A stretch of DNA of 54,273 nt from Lachnospiraceae bacterium (GCA_022510605.1 JAFLTB010000008.1:1-54273), one strand, 5' to 3'. Counted from the stretch's first letter, positions 8,412 to 17,082 are shown. A program made the numbers and translations. The notes: a model not told the origin generated them from the letters alone.

Positions 8412-10106
8412 TCATTTCCACCTGTGTCCAAATTTTTGTCCGGTATAACCATAGCCTTCTACTTTTCCGTCAAAACTGCAATTTTTCAGTGTGCCAAAAT
8501 ATCCCCAGTCACCTACAATTCCCCCCGTGCAGTTGCCGCCGGTTACTTCTCCCTGCACATGGAGATTTTTTATCGTGCCCCAATCGATTCTGCGGAACAG
8601 GCCCACATTATTTTCAGTGGGACGATAAATATGCAGATTGGATATGGTGTGGCCTTCACCGTCAAAAATACCCTCCATGGCAGAAATAGGCTTAAAGTTC
8701 GGATATTGGCTCATATCTATGTCGGCTGTCAGATGAAAGACTATATCATCCTCCTGCAGCCGCCACTCCTCCTCTGACAAAACGGACAGGCCGGCCAGCT
8801 CTGCCGGGGTGGAAATATAAAATTCATCCTTGTCCTCCGAGTACCAGCGGGTGTCTGTGGGGCCGATATGCTGTGGTGGTTCGTCGTATTTTTTGCCGGG
8901 GAGTGCATATAAGTCAATGATGTACGTGTCCTTTACTTTGTCAATCTGCCGGTAGGGGAGAGAACCTTCATAGGCATAAATTTTTTTGCAGGTGAAAACA
9001 CTGTCCTTTCCCTCCTCGTTTTCCAGTGCTTCCAAATCCAGTGCTGGATTTTCAATAATCAGGCTGTTAGCAATCAGAAGGTTGTTGCCCTCCTCCGTCT
9101 CATAGAGGGAAACTTCCCCCAAATTCTCGGGGATAATCAGTCCCTTTACAGGAATTGAGCCAATCTCGGCCTCTCTCAATCCCTCTGGTAGTGTGAGTTC
9201 CCGGATTTTGGTAGCGCGAAAGGCCTCCGGCTCCAGGATTCGCAGTTTCTCATTCAGAATTACCTGGCGCAGAAGCCGGCATCCTGAAAAGGCAGAATAT
9301 CCGATTTTTCGGAGGGATTCCGGCATCTCAATCCGCTGGAGATACCGCTGGCCAAAAAATGCTTCTGCCTGAATTTTTTTCACGCCTTCCGGTATTGTAA
9401 ATTTCGGCCCGATTTTCCGAATCGGATAGCGCAGAAGCTTTTTTCCGTTTTTGGAATAAAGGACGCCGTTTATCGACTGATATTTGGGGTTGTCCTTTTC
9501 CACCTCAAAGGCCGTTGCTATTTTTAAGTCCAAAAGTGCGCTGGCGGCAATTTTTGTAACATCCTTGCCGATAAAAACGGTGCCAAAATGTCCTGGCGCC
9601 ACCGCTGTCAGTTTGGAGTTTCCCTGATAAAGCATAGAACCCTCTGCACGGAATTTGGGATTTCCCTCCTCTACAGTAATGGTTTTCAGGTTGGGAAAAA
9701 GGAGAAATGCGTTTATGTGATAGCTCTCTCCCATGGCCTTCTCGTTTACATCCTTCATGGAAACAGGGAGATGAATGTGCCTTACTTTTTTATATGTTTT
9801 TCTTGTATAATCATTCAGGCCCAGCCTTGTTATCTCGTGTACCCCGTCCACTGTCCGGGGTATTATAATACTGCGCCGTTGTCTTTCAATGCCCACCAGC
9901 TGATAGTTCTCCCGGTCAAAGCAATGGCAGATTAGTATGGCGCCATTTGGGGTTTTCACCCGGTATGTCCCCGGCCGGCGTACCTTTGACTTTTTATCCA
10001 CCAATACAACAAAGGCAATCAAAAGAATCACCACGATAACAGCTGCCAGTACCCAGCCGTTTACAAATTCAAAAAGCCAGCGAATTAGTCTCATTGTCCC
10101 TTTCAT
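8412..10106 (-). CDS. Membrane-anchored BspA-type leucine-rich-repeat protein
   Basis: 564 residues. Instead of a cleavable signal it has one transmembrane helix at about residues 17-37, followed by KKSKVRR, then the same order of modules as its downstream neighbour: LRR_5 repeats (for example VKKIQAEAFFGQRYLQRIEM), then the GLUG-like end (TPAELAGLS, GIFDGEGHTISNL, NNVGLF, GGIVGDW). The two genes are 19 bases apart and probably arose by tandem duplication, with one copy kept on the membrane and one released. Start at 10106 follows GGGAGG. Function unknown; protein or glycan binding is an inference from the repeat type. Confidence 0.78.
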   Translation of the reverse strand: MKGTMRLIRWLFEFVNGWVLAAVIVVILLIAFVVLVDKKSKVRRPGTYRVKTPNGAILICHCFDRENYQLVGIERQRRSIIIPRTVDGVHEITRLGLNDYTRKTYKKVRHIHLPVSMKDVNEKAMGESYHINAFLLFPNLKTITVEEGNPKFRAEGSMLYQGNSKLTAVAPGHFGTVFIGKDVTKIAASALLDLKIATAFEVEKDNPKYQSINGVLYSKNGKKLLRYPIRKIGPKFTIPEGVKKIQAEAFFGQRYLQRIEMPESLRKIGYSAFSGCRLLRQVILNEKLRILEPEAFRATKIRELTLPEGLREAEIGSIPVKGLIIPENLGEVSLYETEEGNNLLIANSLIIENPALDLEALENEEGKDSVFTCKKIYAYEGSLPYRQIDKVKDTYIIDLYALPGKKYDEPPQHIGPTDTRWYSEDKDEFYISTPAELAGLSVLSEEEWRLQEDDIVFHLTADIDMSQYPNFKPISAMEGIFDGEGHTISNLHIYRPTENNVGLFRRIDWGTIKNLHVQGEVTGGNCTGGIVGDWGYFGTLKNCSFDGKVEGYGYTGQKFGHRWK

Positions 10107-10147
10107 ATCTACCCTCCCAGGTTGGTTTCAGAGGTCATTCCCTTTTT

Positions 10148-10176
10148 AGTATAACGGATTCTGCAGGATTTTTCTA
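10148..10176 (-). promoter_or_regulatory. Possible promoter of the leucine-rich-repeat/recJ block
   Basis: Minus strand TATACT (10148-10153) with a poor -35, TAGAAA (10171-10176), 17 bases away. The position is right for the gene starting at 10106, but the -35 is weak. Confidence 0.35.
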
Positions 10177-10187
10177 CCCCCTGAAAC

Positions 10188-10216
10188 TTGATTTTTCCAT
10201 GGCTTCCCGCTACAAT
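10188..10216 (+). promoter_or_regulatory. prmA promoter
   Basis: TTGATT (10188-10193), a 17-base spacer and TACAAT (10211-10216), about 35 bases before the prmA start codon. Confidence 0.7.
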
Positions 10217-10249
10217 AGGTATATCAAGCAGATAAAGGAGAGTCTCCCT

Positions 10250-11200
10250 ATGAAATGGATTCGTTTTACCCTGGATACCCACACGGACGCTGTGGACATG
10301 TTAAGCTATATGCTGGATGAAATTGGTGTAGAGGGTATTGAAATTGAGGATAACCTGCCTCTTTCGGAGGAGGATAAAAAGAAAATGTTTGTGGATATTC
10401 TGCCAGAGCCAAAGGAAAATGACGGCAGTGCCAAAGTACATTTTTATATGGAGCCGGAGCAGTGCAATCCGGAAAAGGTCATGTTACAGGTGCAGGACAT
10501 TTTTCAGGAGGTAAAGGACTTCTGCAATATCGGGAAGGGGACAGTGTCTCTCTCCGAGACAGAAGATAATGACTGGATGAATAACTGGAAGACCTTCTTT
10601 AAGCCCTTCCGTGCAGCAGAACACATTGTAATCAAGCCTACCTGGGAGGAATACCAGAAAGAAAATGAGGAGGATATCCTTATTGAGATTGACCCGGGCA
10701 TTGCCTTTGGCACCGGCTCCCATGAGACTACTCGCCTGTGTATTCAGGCTCTGGACAAGTATGTGGCCCCGGGGGCTTCTGTGCTGGATGTGGGGTGTGG
10801 AAGTGGAATTCTTTCCATTGCGGCTCTGAAACTGGGGGCAGGACATGCTACGGCCATCGACATTGATGAAACCGCTGTTAAGGTGGCGGGAGAAAATATG
10901 GCTGTCAACCATCTTGCCCCGTCTCAGTACACTCTTTTGGATGGAGATTTAATCAGCAATTCCTACTTAAAAGTAAAAGCCGGCCTGGGACACGACATCG
11001 TTGTGGCCAATATTCTGGCGGATGTCATTATTCCGCTGACCGGCGTCATCCGCCCCCATATAAAGAAGGGCGGTCTGTATATTACCTCCGGTATTATCGA
11101 CATGAAAGAAGCGGAGGTAGCCCATGTGCTCACTGCCAATGGCTTTGATATTCTGTCCGTGGAGCACTGCGGGGAGTGGCGCTGTTTTATTGCAAAATAA
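10250..11200 (+). CDS. prmA: Ribosomal protein L11 methyltransferase
   Basis: Transfers methyl groups from S-adenosylmethionine to Lys/N-terminal amines of ribosomal protein L11. 316 residues, the usual length. An N-terminal substrate-binding domain is followed by the Rossmann fold: GTGSHETT at 154-161, the SAM loop DVGCGSG at 180-186, and ANILADVI in the motif-IV position. Start chosen at 10250, where GGAG lies nine bases upstream and the family's KWIRFTL start is met; longer forms would run into the divergent promoter. It converges with the polymerase gene at 11231 and is divergent from the leucine-rich-repeat block. Confidence 0.95.
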   Translation: MKWIRFTLDTHTDAVDMLSYMLDEIGVEGIEIEDNLPLSEEDKKKMFVDILPEPKENDGSAKVHFYMEPEQCNPEKVMLQVQDIFQEVKDFCNIGKGTVSLSETEDNDWMNNWKTFFKPFRAAEHIVIKPTWEEYQKENEEDILIEIDPGIAFGTGSHETTRLCIQALDKYVAPGASVLDVGCGSGILSIAALKLGAGHATAIDIDETAVKVAGENMAVNHLAPSQYTLLDGDLISNSYLKVKAGLGHDIVVANILADVIIPLTGVIRPHIKKGGLYITSGIIDMKEAEVAHVLTANGFDILSVEHCGEWRCFIAK

Positions 11201-11230
11201 AAGGTTCTCTGCATTTTTTATGGCGGGCGC

Positions 11231-13051
11231 TTAAGAGGCGTCTGCTGTTTTTTTACCTATCAAACGGTTGACAGCAAAACCAAGTCCCATCAGTGTCCAG
11301 AACACCGGTGCCACACAGATGGTGCTGTCATTGGCAAGCCCCACCACCATATATCCGGCGGCGCCGCATAGAATCGCGATGCTGACCCGGTGGAGCCAGG
11401 TTTTTTCCCGGCATAAGAATGTCGTTTTCAGGGTATCCACCGCTAACAGGATAAACAAAGCAATCAGAGCCAGACAGGCAAGCATGCCATCCTGCACCCA
11501 GATTTGCAGATACATGTTATGAGGCTTTGTCATGGTCTGGCCATCAAAAGCTGTATTTATCTTTCCTACATAATCGTTGTTCGGGAAAGTATAGGTGAAA
11601 TTGTCTGCCCCTGTCCCCAGGAATATGGTTTTTGGCAGTAACGGGAAGGTTCTCGACCAGATGTAGCCTCTCTTTGTGGCAAAATCATAGTTGCCTTCAA
11701 AACCAAAGGAGTCAATCTTCTGGAGTTTATCCAGTTTGCCATACAGATTATAATAACGCAGTTTATTATTCTGCTGTACCAGATTCCAGCTTTTATCCCC
11801 GGCTTTAATCTGCAGGGCCGGCAGAGTTTCGCTGCTCTCCTTCAGGGAAACATTCGCCCCCAGAAACTGAATTTTTTCATAGCCTTCCTCCGTTACTGTG
11901 ACACCACTGAAGGAATCTCCATCAAAGGCCAGAGGCTCTCCCTTCTCATTGGCCAGGGAAAAGGAATAGATACTGTCGCCTGTATCATATTTTCCCACAA
12001 TGGTTTTTCCGGATTCCGTAGTGATAGTAAAAGAATCATCCTTTGTCACAATAGAGCGAATCATGTAATTGCTCTGTATCGTATCGTCCAACAGGATTTT
12101 TTGTATGATACCGGGCTTTGCGATGAAAACTGCCGCAATCGCCACGACACAAATTCCTGCGCCAATCAGAGTTCTTTTTCCGTTTCGTTTCATAGCGGGA
12201 AGGGCAAATACAAGAAGAACCATAACCGCCCCTGCCAGTCCTACATAACCAGCAGAAGATTGGGAGGCATACATCATAATCAGCTGACACACCGAAGCTA
12301 TCCCTGCCATAATCCGGAAAGGAAGTTTGCGGTTCCAAATGGTAAGCATCACAGTTACCGGCAGTACCACCGCTACATAGGAGCCTACATAATTGGGGTT
12401 ATACAGGGTAGCATATGCCGTCCCATCAGGAAAACTCAGATTGATATTGAAGTCTCCTGCCCCTTTTATTTCAGTACTCAAAAATCCTCTGGCCCAGCCG
12501 CTCTTAATCCAGTCCAGCCCAGCCGCCTGAAAAGCTCCCAGCAGGCTCACTATCAGAGCGCCGATTATCAGAGCCTCCAATAGCAATTCCACCGTCTTTT
12601 CTGAACAGGCATAGCCATAGACAAGGGAAAAGCATATCACATAGGTTAACAGTACAAAAACCCCCTCAAATTGCTCATAGCCGCCCCAGAACGCATCCTC
12701 GGCATGCTCAGAAAGCAGAGCCGAAAAAAGACTGAACAGGGCAAACACTCCCGCCGGTATCAGTGGCAGGTACGCCTTTTTCCCAGTGAAATTCCCATAG
12801 TTTCCGGTGGCCAGAAAATATCCCAGCAGGCAGGCGCCTGCCAGACCAATCAGCATCAACAGTCGGGATTTGTAGTACAGGAAAAAATCAAACACCTGGC
12901 TATTCCAGGAAAACCAGTTGCTTTCCGCCAAATCTGTTTCATACATATGAATAATAGTAACCAGTGGTATCACTGCCAGCACCAGTAAAATTGGCAGCCA
13001 TAGCAGCTTGCTCATTTCTTTTTTGCTTTGCACGTTTCCCTTTTGCTTCAT
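11231..13051 (-). CDS. O-antigen ligase/polymerase-like membrane protein (Wzy_C family)
   Basis: 606 residues with about a dozen hydrophobic segments and a GADNF..FPNNDYV..KPHNMYLQIW block, the loop typical of the O-antigen ligase/Wzy polymerase superfamily, which joins lipid-linked glycans at the outer face of the membrane. In Gram-positives such proteins act in exopolysaccharide, capsule or teichoic acid assembly. Unusual is a hydrophilic insert of roughly 130 residues (from about 325 to 455; SNYMIRSIV to DSFGFEG) between membrane segments, predicted extracellular and beta-rich. Start at 13051 has GGAG about eight bases upstream. No other polysaccharide genes are adjacent, so the substrate is unknown. 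Confidence 0.8.
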   Translation of the reverse strand: MKQKGNVQSKKEMSKLLWLPILLVLAVIPLVTIIHMYETDLAESNWFSWNSQVFDFFLYYKSRLLMLIGLAGACLLGYFLATGNYGNFTGKKAYLPLIPAGVFALFSLFSALLSEHAEDAFWGGYEQFEGVFVLLTYVICFSLVYGYACSEKTVELLLEALIIGALIVSLLGAFQAAGLDWIKSGWARGFLSTEIKGAGDFNINLSFPDGTAYATLYNPNYVGSYVAVVLPVTVMLTIWNRKLPFRIMAGIASVCQLIMMYASQSSAGYVGLAGAVMVLLVFALPAMKRNGKRTLIGAGICVVAIAAVFIAKPGIIQKILLDDTIQSNYMIRSIVTKDDSFTITTESGKTIVGKYDTGDSIYSFSLANEKGEPLAFDGDSFSGVTVTEEGYEKIQFLGANVSLKESSETLPALQIKAGDKSWNLVQQNNKLRYYNLYGKLDKLQKIDSFGFEGNYDFATKRGYIWSRTFPLLPKTIFLGTGADNFTYTFPNNDYVGKINTAFDGQTMTKPHNMYLQIWVQDGMLACLALIALFILLAVDTLKTTFLCREKTWLHRVSIAILCGAAGYMVVGLANDSTICVAPVFWTLMGLGFAVNRLIGKKTADAS

Positions 13052-13090
13052 AAAATATTCTCCGTTCTAAAGTTCAGGATTTCGTTTTGC

Positions 13091-13123
13091 AAAAAAAGCA
13101 ATATCTTATTGATACTGCTTTTT
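13091..13123 (-). terminator. Terminator of tRNA-Leu
   Basis: Stem of 13098-13105 with 13111-13118 (one G-T pair), loop of five, and seven T on the minus strand (13091-13097). It lies just after the tRNA 3' end and before the polymerase gene. Confidence 0.8.
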
Positions 13124-13129
13124 CTGTCA

Positions 13130-13212
13130 TGCGGATAACAGGACTTGAACCTGCACGGGGGTTGCCCACTAGAACCTAAATCTAGCGCGTCTGCCAATTC
13201 CGCCATATCCGC
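13130..13212 (-). tRNA. tRNA-Leu (UAG)
   Basis: 83-nt tRNA with a long variable arm, as expected for leucine. Read on the minus strand: acceptor GCGGATA pairing with TATCCGC, discriminator A; anticodon stem CTAGA/TCTAG with loop TTTAGGT, anticodon TAG; T-arm with GGTTCAAGTCC. It reads CUN codons. CCA is not encoded. It is a lone tRNA with its own promoter and terminator. Confidence 0.96.
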
Positions 13213-13223
13213 AAGCAAGGATT

Positions 13224-13253
13224 ATTATAACAGAGTAATTCCTTTTGTGTCAA
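13224..13253 (-). promoter_or_regulatory. tRNA-Leu promoter
   Basis: On the minus strand, perfect TTGACA (13248-13253) and perfect TATAAT (13224-13229) separated by 18 bases; the start site would fall a few bases before the tRNA. Confidence 0.85.
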
Positions 13254-13261
13254 TCCCCGGA

Positions 13262-13300
13262 GCGGAAACTGCAGAAGTCTATTCTATTCTGTAGTTTCGC
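13262..13300. promoter_or_regulatory. Inverted repeat abutting the scfA promoter
   Basis: Arms GCGGAAACTGCAG (13262-13274) and CTGTAGTTTCGC (13289-13300) are near-perfect inverted copies with a 14-base centre. The right arm ends exactly where the -35 box begins. It could be a binding site for a dimeric activator or repressor; it is not followed by a T-run, so a terminator is less likely. Confidence 0.45.
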
Positions 13301-13329
13301 TTGAAAAAAATTTAATACTATGCTACAAT
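13301..13329 (+). promoter_or_regulatory. scfA-scfB promoter
   Basis: TTGAAA (13301-13306), a 17-base spacer and TACAAT (13324-13329). The start site would be near 13336, giving a leader of about 80 bases. Confidence 0.78.
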
Positions 13330-13416
13330 ATTAACACATTACGTGCCCTGCCAGGGAAGACAGGACGCCAGAATGAAGAAAAAGGTTGCGAAAACCGCTT
13401 CAGAATGGAGGTAAAA

Positions 13417-13557
13417 ATGCAAAGAATCAGAACATTGACGACAAAAAATCTGAAAGACACAATGAAAAACGGTGGATGCGGCGAGTGCCAGACATCCTGC
13501 CAGTCTGCCTGCAAGACATCCTGCACGGTAGGCAATCAGAGTTGTGAGAATAAATAA
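13417..13557 (+). CDS. scfA: SCIFF ranthipeptide precursor (six Cys in forty-five residues)
   Basis: A 46-residue precursor of a ribosomally made, post-translationally modified peptide. Residues 1-20 are the leader (MQRIRTLTTKNLKDTMKNGG) and the core carries Cys at 21, 24, 28, 32, 36 and 43. The CQTSCQSACKTSC block and final SCENK are the signature of the SCIFF family, near universal in Clostridia. The neighbouring radical SAM enzyme is known in this family to link Cys sulfur to a residue side chain (a thioether). GGAGGT lies five bases before the ATG. Two stop codons in a row end the gene. Its role in cells is not settled; quorum-type signalling has been proposed for related clostridial peptides. 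Confidence 0.95.
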   Translation: MQRIRTLTTKNLKDTMKNGGCGECQTSCQSACKTSCTVGNQSCENK

Positions 13558-13590
13558 TAAAGGAATATTCAGATAAGCAATGGAGGGCTG

Positions 13591-13610
13591 ACTGGAAGTA
13601 TGCTTCCGGT
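13591..13610 (+). other. Hairpin between scfA and scfB
   Basis: Eight-bp stem (13591-13598 with 13603-13610, one G-U) with a TATG loop, extendable by weaker pairs. It lies in the 143-base gap between the peptide and maturase genes and lacks a T-run, so it more likely stabilises or processes the scfA message, or makes expression of scfB lower, than ends transcription. Confidence 0.45.
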
Positions 13611-13700
13611 TAAGTCCTCATTCCATGTTAATGCCCGGATGGCTGCATGTATTATGGTACAGCCGTGCGGGATAAGAATGGTGAAAATGAGAGGTTGCGC

Positions 13701-15101
13701 ATGATACATCAGTATAAGAACAACGGGTATAATATTGTGCTGGATGTCAACAGTGGTTCCGTCCATGTGGTGGATGATGTGGTGTACGATACCCTTGCCA
13801 TGCTGGATGAGAACGAGGAAGACAGATACCGGGAGGAGAATTTTCAGAAGATTTCCCGGGAACTTATATATAAATATAAGGAAGAAAATATTACAGAACA
13901 GGATATGCGGGAGATTTTTCAGGAACTTAAAGTATTAGAGGCAGAGGGGACACTGTATACAAAGGATGTCTATAAAGAGGGGGTTATTGACTTCAAGAAG
14001 CGCCAGACGGTAGTAAAGGCACTGTGTCTGCATATTGCCCATGACTGCAACCTGGCCTGCCGCTATTGTTTTGCCGGCGAGGGAGAGTATCAGGGGGACC
14101 GCTCTCTGATGAGCCTTGAGGTGGGTAAGAAGGCACTTGATTTTCTTGTGGAAAATTCCGGAAACCGTCGGAATCTGGAGGTAGATTTCTTTGGGGGAGA
14201 GCCCCTTTTGAATATAGAAGTAGTAAAGGAGTTAGTTGCCTACGGCAGGGAACTGGAAAAGAGGAAGGACAAGCATTTTCGTTTTACCCTTACTACCAAC
14301 GGTGTGCTCTTAAACGACGATATCATTGAATTTGCCAACCAGGAGATGGATAATATTGTGCTCAGCATCGACGGACGGCGGGAGGTTCACGACCGCATGC
14401 GTCCCTTTAAGAATGGTGCCGGAAGCTATGACCGGATTTTGGATAAATTCAAAAAGGTAGCGGAGTCCCGCAGGCAGACCAGATATTATGTGAGGGGAAC
14501 CTTTACCCGGAACAATCTGGATTTTGTGAAGGATGTGCTGAGTCTGGCAGACGAGGGCTTTGAACAGATATCGGTGGAGCCGGTGGTGGCGGGGCCGGAA
14601 GAGCCCTATGCCCTTCGTGAAGAGGATTTGCCGGAGATTTGCCGGGGCTACGATGAACTGGCCAGGGAAATGCTGAAACGTAAAAAAGAAGGGCGTGGAT
14701 TCCAGTTTTTCCATTATATGATTGATTTAAGTGGTGGGCCCTGCGTATATAAGCGTTTGTCCGGCTGTGGCTCCGGGACAGAGTATCTGGCCGTGACGCC
14801 CTGGGGGGATTTGTATCCCTGCCACCAGTTTGTGGGCGAGGAAGATTTCTGCCTGGGAAATGTGTATGAGGGAATTACCAAAACGGACATGCGGGACACC
14901 TTTAAATTATGTAATGTATATGCCAAAGAGGAGTGCAGACAGTGTTTTGCCCGGTTTTACTGCAGCGGCGGCTGTGCAGCCAATGCCTGGCATTGCCATG
15001 GGGACATCAATAAACCGTATGAAATCGGCTGTGAGTTACAGCGGAAGAGGGTAGAATGCGCTATTATGCTGAAGGCAGCAGAGGCAGAAAATGTCACATA
15101 A
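13701..15101 (+). CDS. scfB: Radical SAM maturase of the SCIFF peptide
   Basis: 466-residue radical SAM enzyme with a SPASM/twitch-like auxiliary cluster domain. An N-terminal peptide-recognition (RRE-like) part at about 1-90 binds the leader; the CNLACRYC motif (Cys116, 120, 123) holds the SAM-cleaving [4Fe-4S] cluster; FFGGEPLLN and TTNGVLL follow; the C-terminal third is Cys-rich (CGSG, CHQF, CRQCFARFYCSGGC) for extra clusters. It installs thioether links on the scfA peptide. A longer in-frame form starts at 13647, but the start at 13701 has AGAGG six bases upstream and matches the family's MIHQYKNNGYNIVLD. No peptidase or exporter gene is adjacent, as usual for this family. Confidence 0.95.
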   Translation: MIHQYKNNGYNIVLDVNSGSVHVVDDVVYDTLAMLDENEEDRYREENFQKISRELIYKYKEENITEQDMREIFQELKVLEAEGTLYTKDVYKEGVIDFKKRQTVVKALCLHIAHDCNLACRYCFAGEGEYQGDRSLMSLEVGKKALDFLVENSGNRRNLEVDFFGGEPLLNIEVVKELVAYGRELEKRKDKHFRFTLTTNGVLLNDDIIEFANQEMDNIVLSIDGRREVHDRMRPFKNGAGSYDRILDKFKKVAESRRQTRYYVRGTFTRNNLDFVKDVLSLADEGFEQISVEPVVAGPEEPYALREEDLPEICRGYDELAREMLKRKKEGRGFQFFHYMIDLSGGPCVYKRLSGCGSGTEYLAVTPWGDLYPCHQFVGEEDFCLGNVYEGITKTDMRDTFKLCNVYAKEECRQCFARFYCSGGCAANAWHCHGDINKPYEIGCELQRKRVECAIMLKAAEAENVT

Positions 15102-15175
15102 GTATGAAGCAGATATTAAGTAAATGTAATATATAACCGAAAAATTTAATATATTATTAATTTTGAAAAAAAGGT

Positions 15176-15203
15176 TTGAATTATTTGCAAATGCGTTTAT
15201 AAT
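15176..15203 (+). promoter_or_regulatory. mbl promoter
   Basis: TTGAAT (15176-15181), a 16-base spacer and perfect TATAAT (15198-15203), about 60 bases before the mbl start codon in an AT-rich stretch. Confidence 0.7.
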
Positions 15204-15266
15204 AAGATTAGGTATGTGTATATAGGGGAAGTGATTACAGGAGATAGTGAAAGGAGAGTTAAAGTC

Positions 15267-16265
15267 GTGGCTTTTGATATAGGAATAGATTTGGGAACTG
15301 CCAGTATTTTGGTTTATGTAAAGGGTAAAGGCGTTGTGCTGAAGGAGCCAAGCGTTGTAGCCTTTGACCGGGATACGAACAGAATTAAAGCCATAGGTGA
15401 AGAAGCCCGCCTGATGTTAGGGCGTACACCGGGAAATATAGTAGCTGTCCGTCCTCTCCGCCAGGGTGTTATATCCGATTATACCGTGACGGAGAAGATG
15501 TTAAAATATTTTATCCAGAAAGCAGTAGGCAAGCAAAGATTTCGCAAACCGCTGATTAGCATCTGCGTGCCGAGCCAGGTAACGGAAGTGGAGCGCAAAG
15601 CAGTGGAGGATGCAGCATTTCAGGCGGGAGCCAGGGATGTGAAAATCATTGAGGAGCCCATTGCGGCAGCCATTGGCGCAGGGATTGACATTGCCAGACC
15701 CTGTGGCAACATGATTGTGGATATCGGCGGCGGTACGTCGGATATTGCGGTAATCTCCCTGGGAGGGACGGTTGTCAGTACCTCCATTAAAATAGCAGGG
15801 GATGATTTTGATGATGCTATTGTCCGCTACATGCGCAAGAAGCACAATCTTTTGATTGGTGAGAGAACTGCCGAGGATATTAAGATTCGGATTGGTTCTG
15901 CTTTTCCGCGGCCGGAAAGTGTGTCGGTGGATGTCCGTGGACGAAATCTGGTGACAGGTTTGCCAAAGACCATTACTGTAACTTCGGAGGAGACAGAGGA
16001 AGCGCTGAAGGACACCACAGCCCAGATTGTGGAGGCGGTGCACAGCGTACTGGAGAAAACTCCGCCGGAACTGGCGGCAGACATTGCAGACCGGGGAATT
16101 GTTCTGACAGGAGGCGGAAGCCTGCTGTATGGTCTGGAGGAGTTGATTGAATCCAAAACCGGTATTACCACAATGACCGCTGAGGAGCCAATGACGGCTG
16201 TGGCGATTGGTACAGGAAAATATGTGGAATTTTTGGGCGGCAGCACAGGAAATGGGGAGGAATGA
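15267..16265 (+). CDS. mbl: MreB-like rod-shape protein (Mbl type)
   Basis: Bacterial actin that polymerises under the membrane and guides side-wall synthesis. 332 residues. Actin-fold marks: phosphate-1 GIDLGTAS near the N-terminus, VPSQVTEVERKAVEDAAFQAGA, phosphate-2 DIGGGTSDIAVIS, and the adenosine motif VLTGGGSLLYGLEELI. A longer frame opens at 15216, but AAAGGAG at 15250-15256 fits the GTG at 15267 (ten-base spacing) and the conserved start. Being followed by flhO and flhP reproduces the Bacillus subtilis mbl-flhO-flhP order, which supports Mbl over MreB; mreC/mreD are absent here. Confidence 0.88.
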   Translation: MAFDIGIDLGTASILVYVKGKGVVLKEPSVVAFDRDTNRIKAIGEEARLMLGRTPGNIVAVRPLRQGVISDYTVTEKMLKYFIQKAVGKQRFRKPLISICVPSQVTEVERKAVEDAAFQAGARDVKIIEEPIAAAIGAGIDIARPCGNMIVDIGGGTSDIAVISLGGTVVSTSIKIAGDDFDDAIVRYMRKKHNLLIGERTAEDIKIRIGSAFPRPESVSVDVRGRNLVTGLPKTITVTSEETEEALKDTTAQIVEAVHSVLEKTPPELAADIADRGIVLTGGGSLLYGLEELIESKTGITTMTAEEPMTAVAIGTGKYVEFLGGSTGNGEE

Positions 16266-16302
16266 TGTTCCCCTGCAGGGATAGGACTAAAGGAGGTACT
16301 AC

Positions 16303-17082
16303 ATGCTAAGAGGTCTTTACACTGCCTGGACAGGGATGGTCAATGAGCAGAAGCGGCTGGATGTTATTTCAAATAACATGGCCAATGCCGACACCGTGGG
16401 ATACAAGGAGGATAAAGTATCCAGTCAGGCGTTTGAACAGGTGCTGGGCATTAAAATACGAGATGGATCTCAAGCGTATCACAATCAGGCTATCGGACGA
16501 TTGAGCCTGGGGGTGAAGATTGGAGAAGTATATACGAGTTATGACCAGGGTTCTCTCCGGGAGACGGGAGGAACTTTTGATGTAGCATTGAGTGGAAAAG
16601 GATTTTTTACGGTCAGTGTTACAGACCGGACAGGGGAGACTCACACCCGTTATACACGAAACGGCCAGTTTATGTTGACAAAGGAAGGCCTGTTGGTGGA
16701 TGCGGATGGCAATCCGATTCAGGGTGAGGGCGGTGATATTTATATCAACCCGTCTGCCAGGAGTGTGAGCATTTCTCCGGATGGAATGATTACGGCGGAT
16801 GGCCAGGTGATTGACACCCTGCGCATAGTGGACTTTGAGGACTACGATTACCTGAAAAAATATGGAAATACCATGTATGAGCCGGTGGCAGGAGCCACCC
16901 AGCAGGAGGCTGAGGTTGAGGTGATACAGGGTTATACGGAGCAGTCTAACGTCCAGGCAGTGAGCGAGATGGTGAATCTCATTACCATTACCAGAGCTTA
17001 CGAGGCGAACCAGAGGGTACTACGCTCCTTCGACAGTATGTTAGAGCGGTCAGTCAATCAGGTAGGAAGATTGCAATCGTAA
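16303..17082 (+). CDS. flhO: Flagellar basal-body rod protein FlhO (FlgF/FlgG family)
   Basis: Structural subunit of the distal flagellar rod, exported through the flagellar type III apparatus. 259 residues with the N-terminal rod motif LYTAWTGMVNEQKRLDVISNNMANADTVGYK and the paired C-terminal helix VQAVSEMVNLITITRAYEANQRVLRSFDSML, which pack together in the rod; the DVALSGKGFF and RYTRNGQF segments are typical of the family. GGAGG precedes the ATG. It lies 37 bases after mbl. No cleavable signal, as expected. Confidence 0.93.
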   Translation: MLRGLYTAWTGMVNEQKRLDVISNNMANADTVGYKEDKVSSQAFEQVLGIKIRDGSQAYHNQAIGRLSLGVKIGEVYTSYDQGSLRETGGTFDVALSGKGFFTVSVTDRTGETHTRYTRNGQFMLTKEGLLVDADGNPIQGEGGDIYINPSARSVSISPDGMITADGQVIDTLRIVDFEDYDYLKKYGNTMYEPVAGATQQEAEVEVIQGYTEQSNVQAVSEMVNLITITRAYEANQRVLRSFDSMLERSVNQVGRLQS

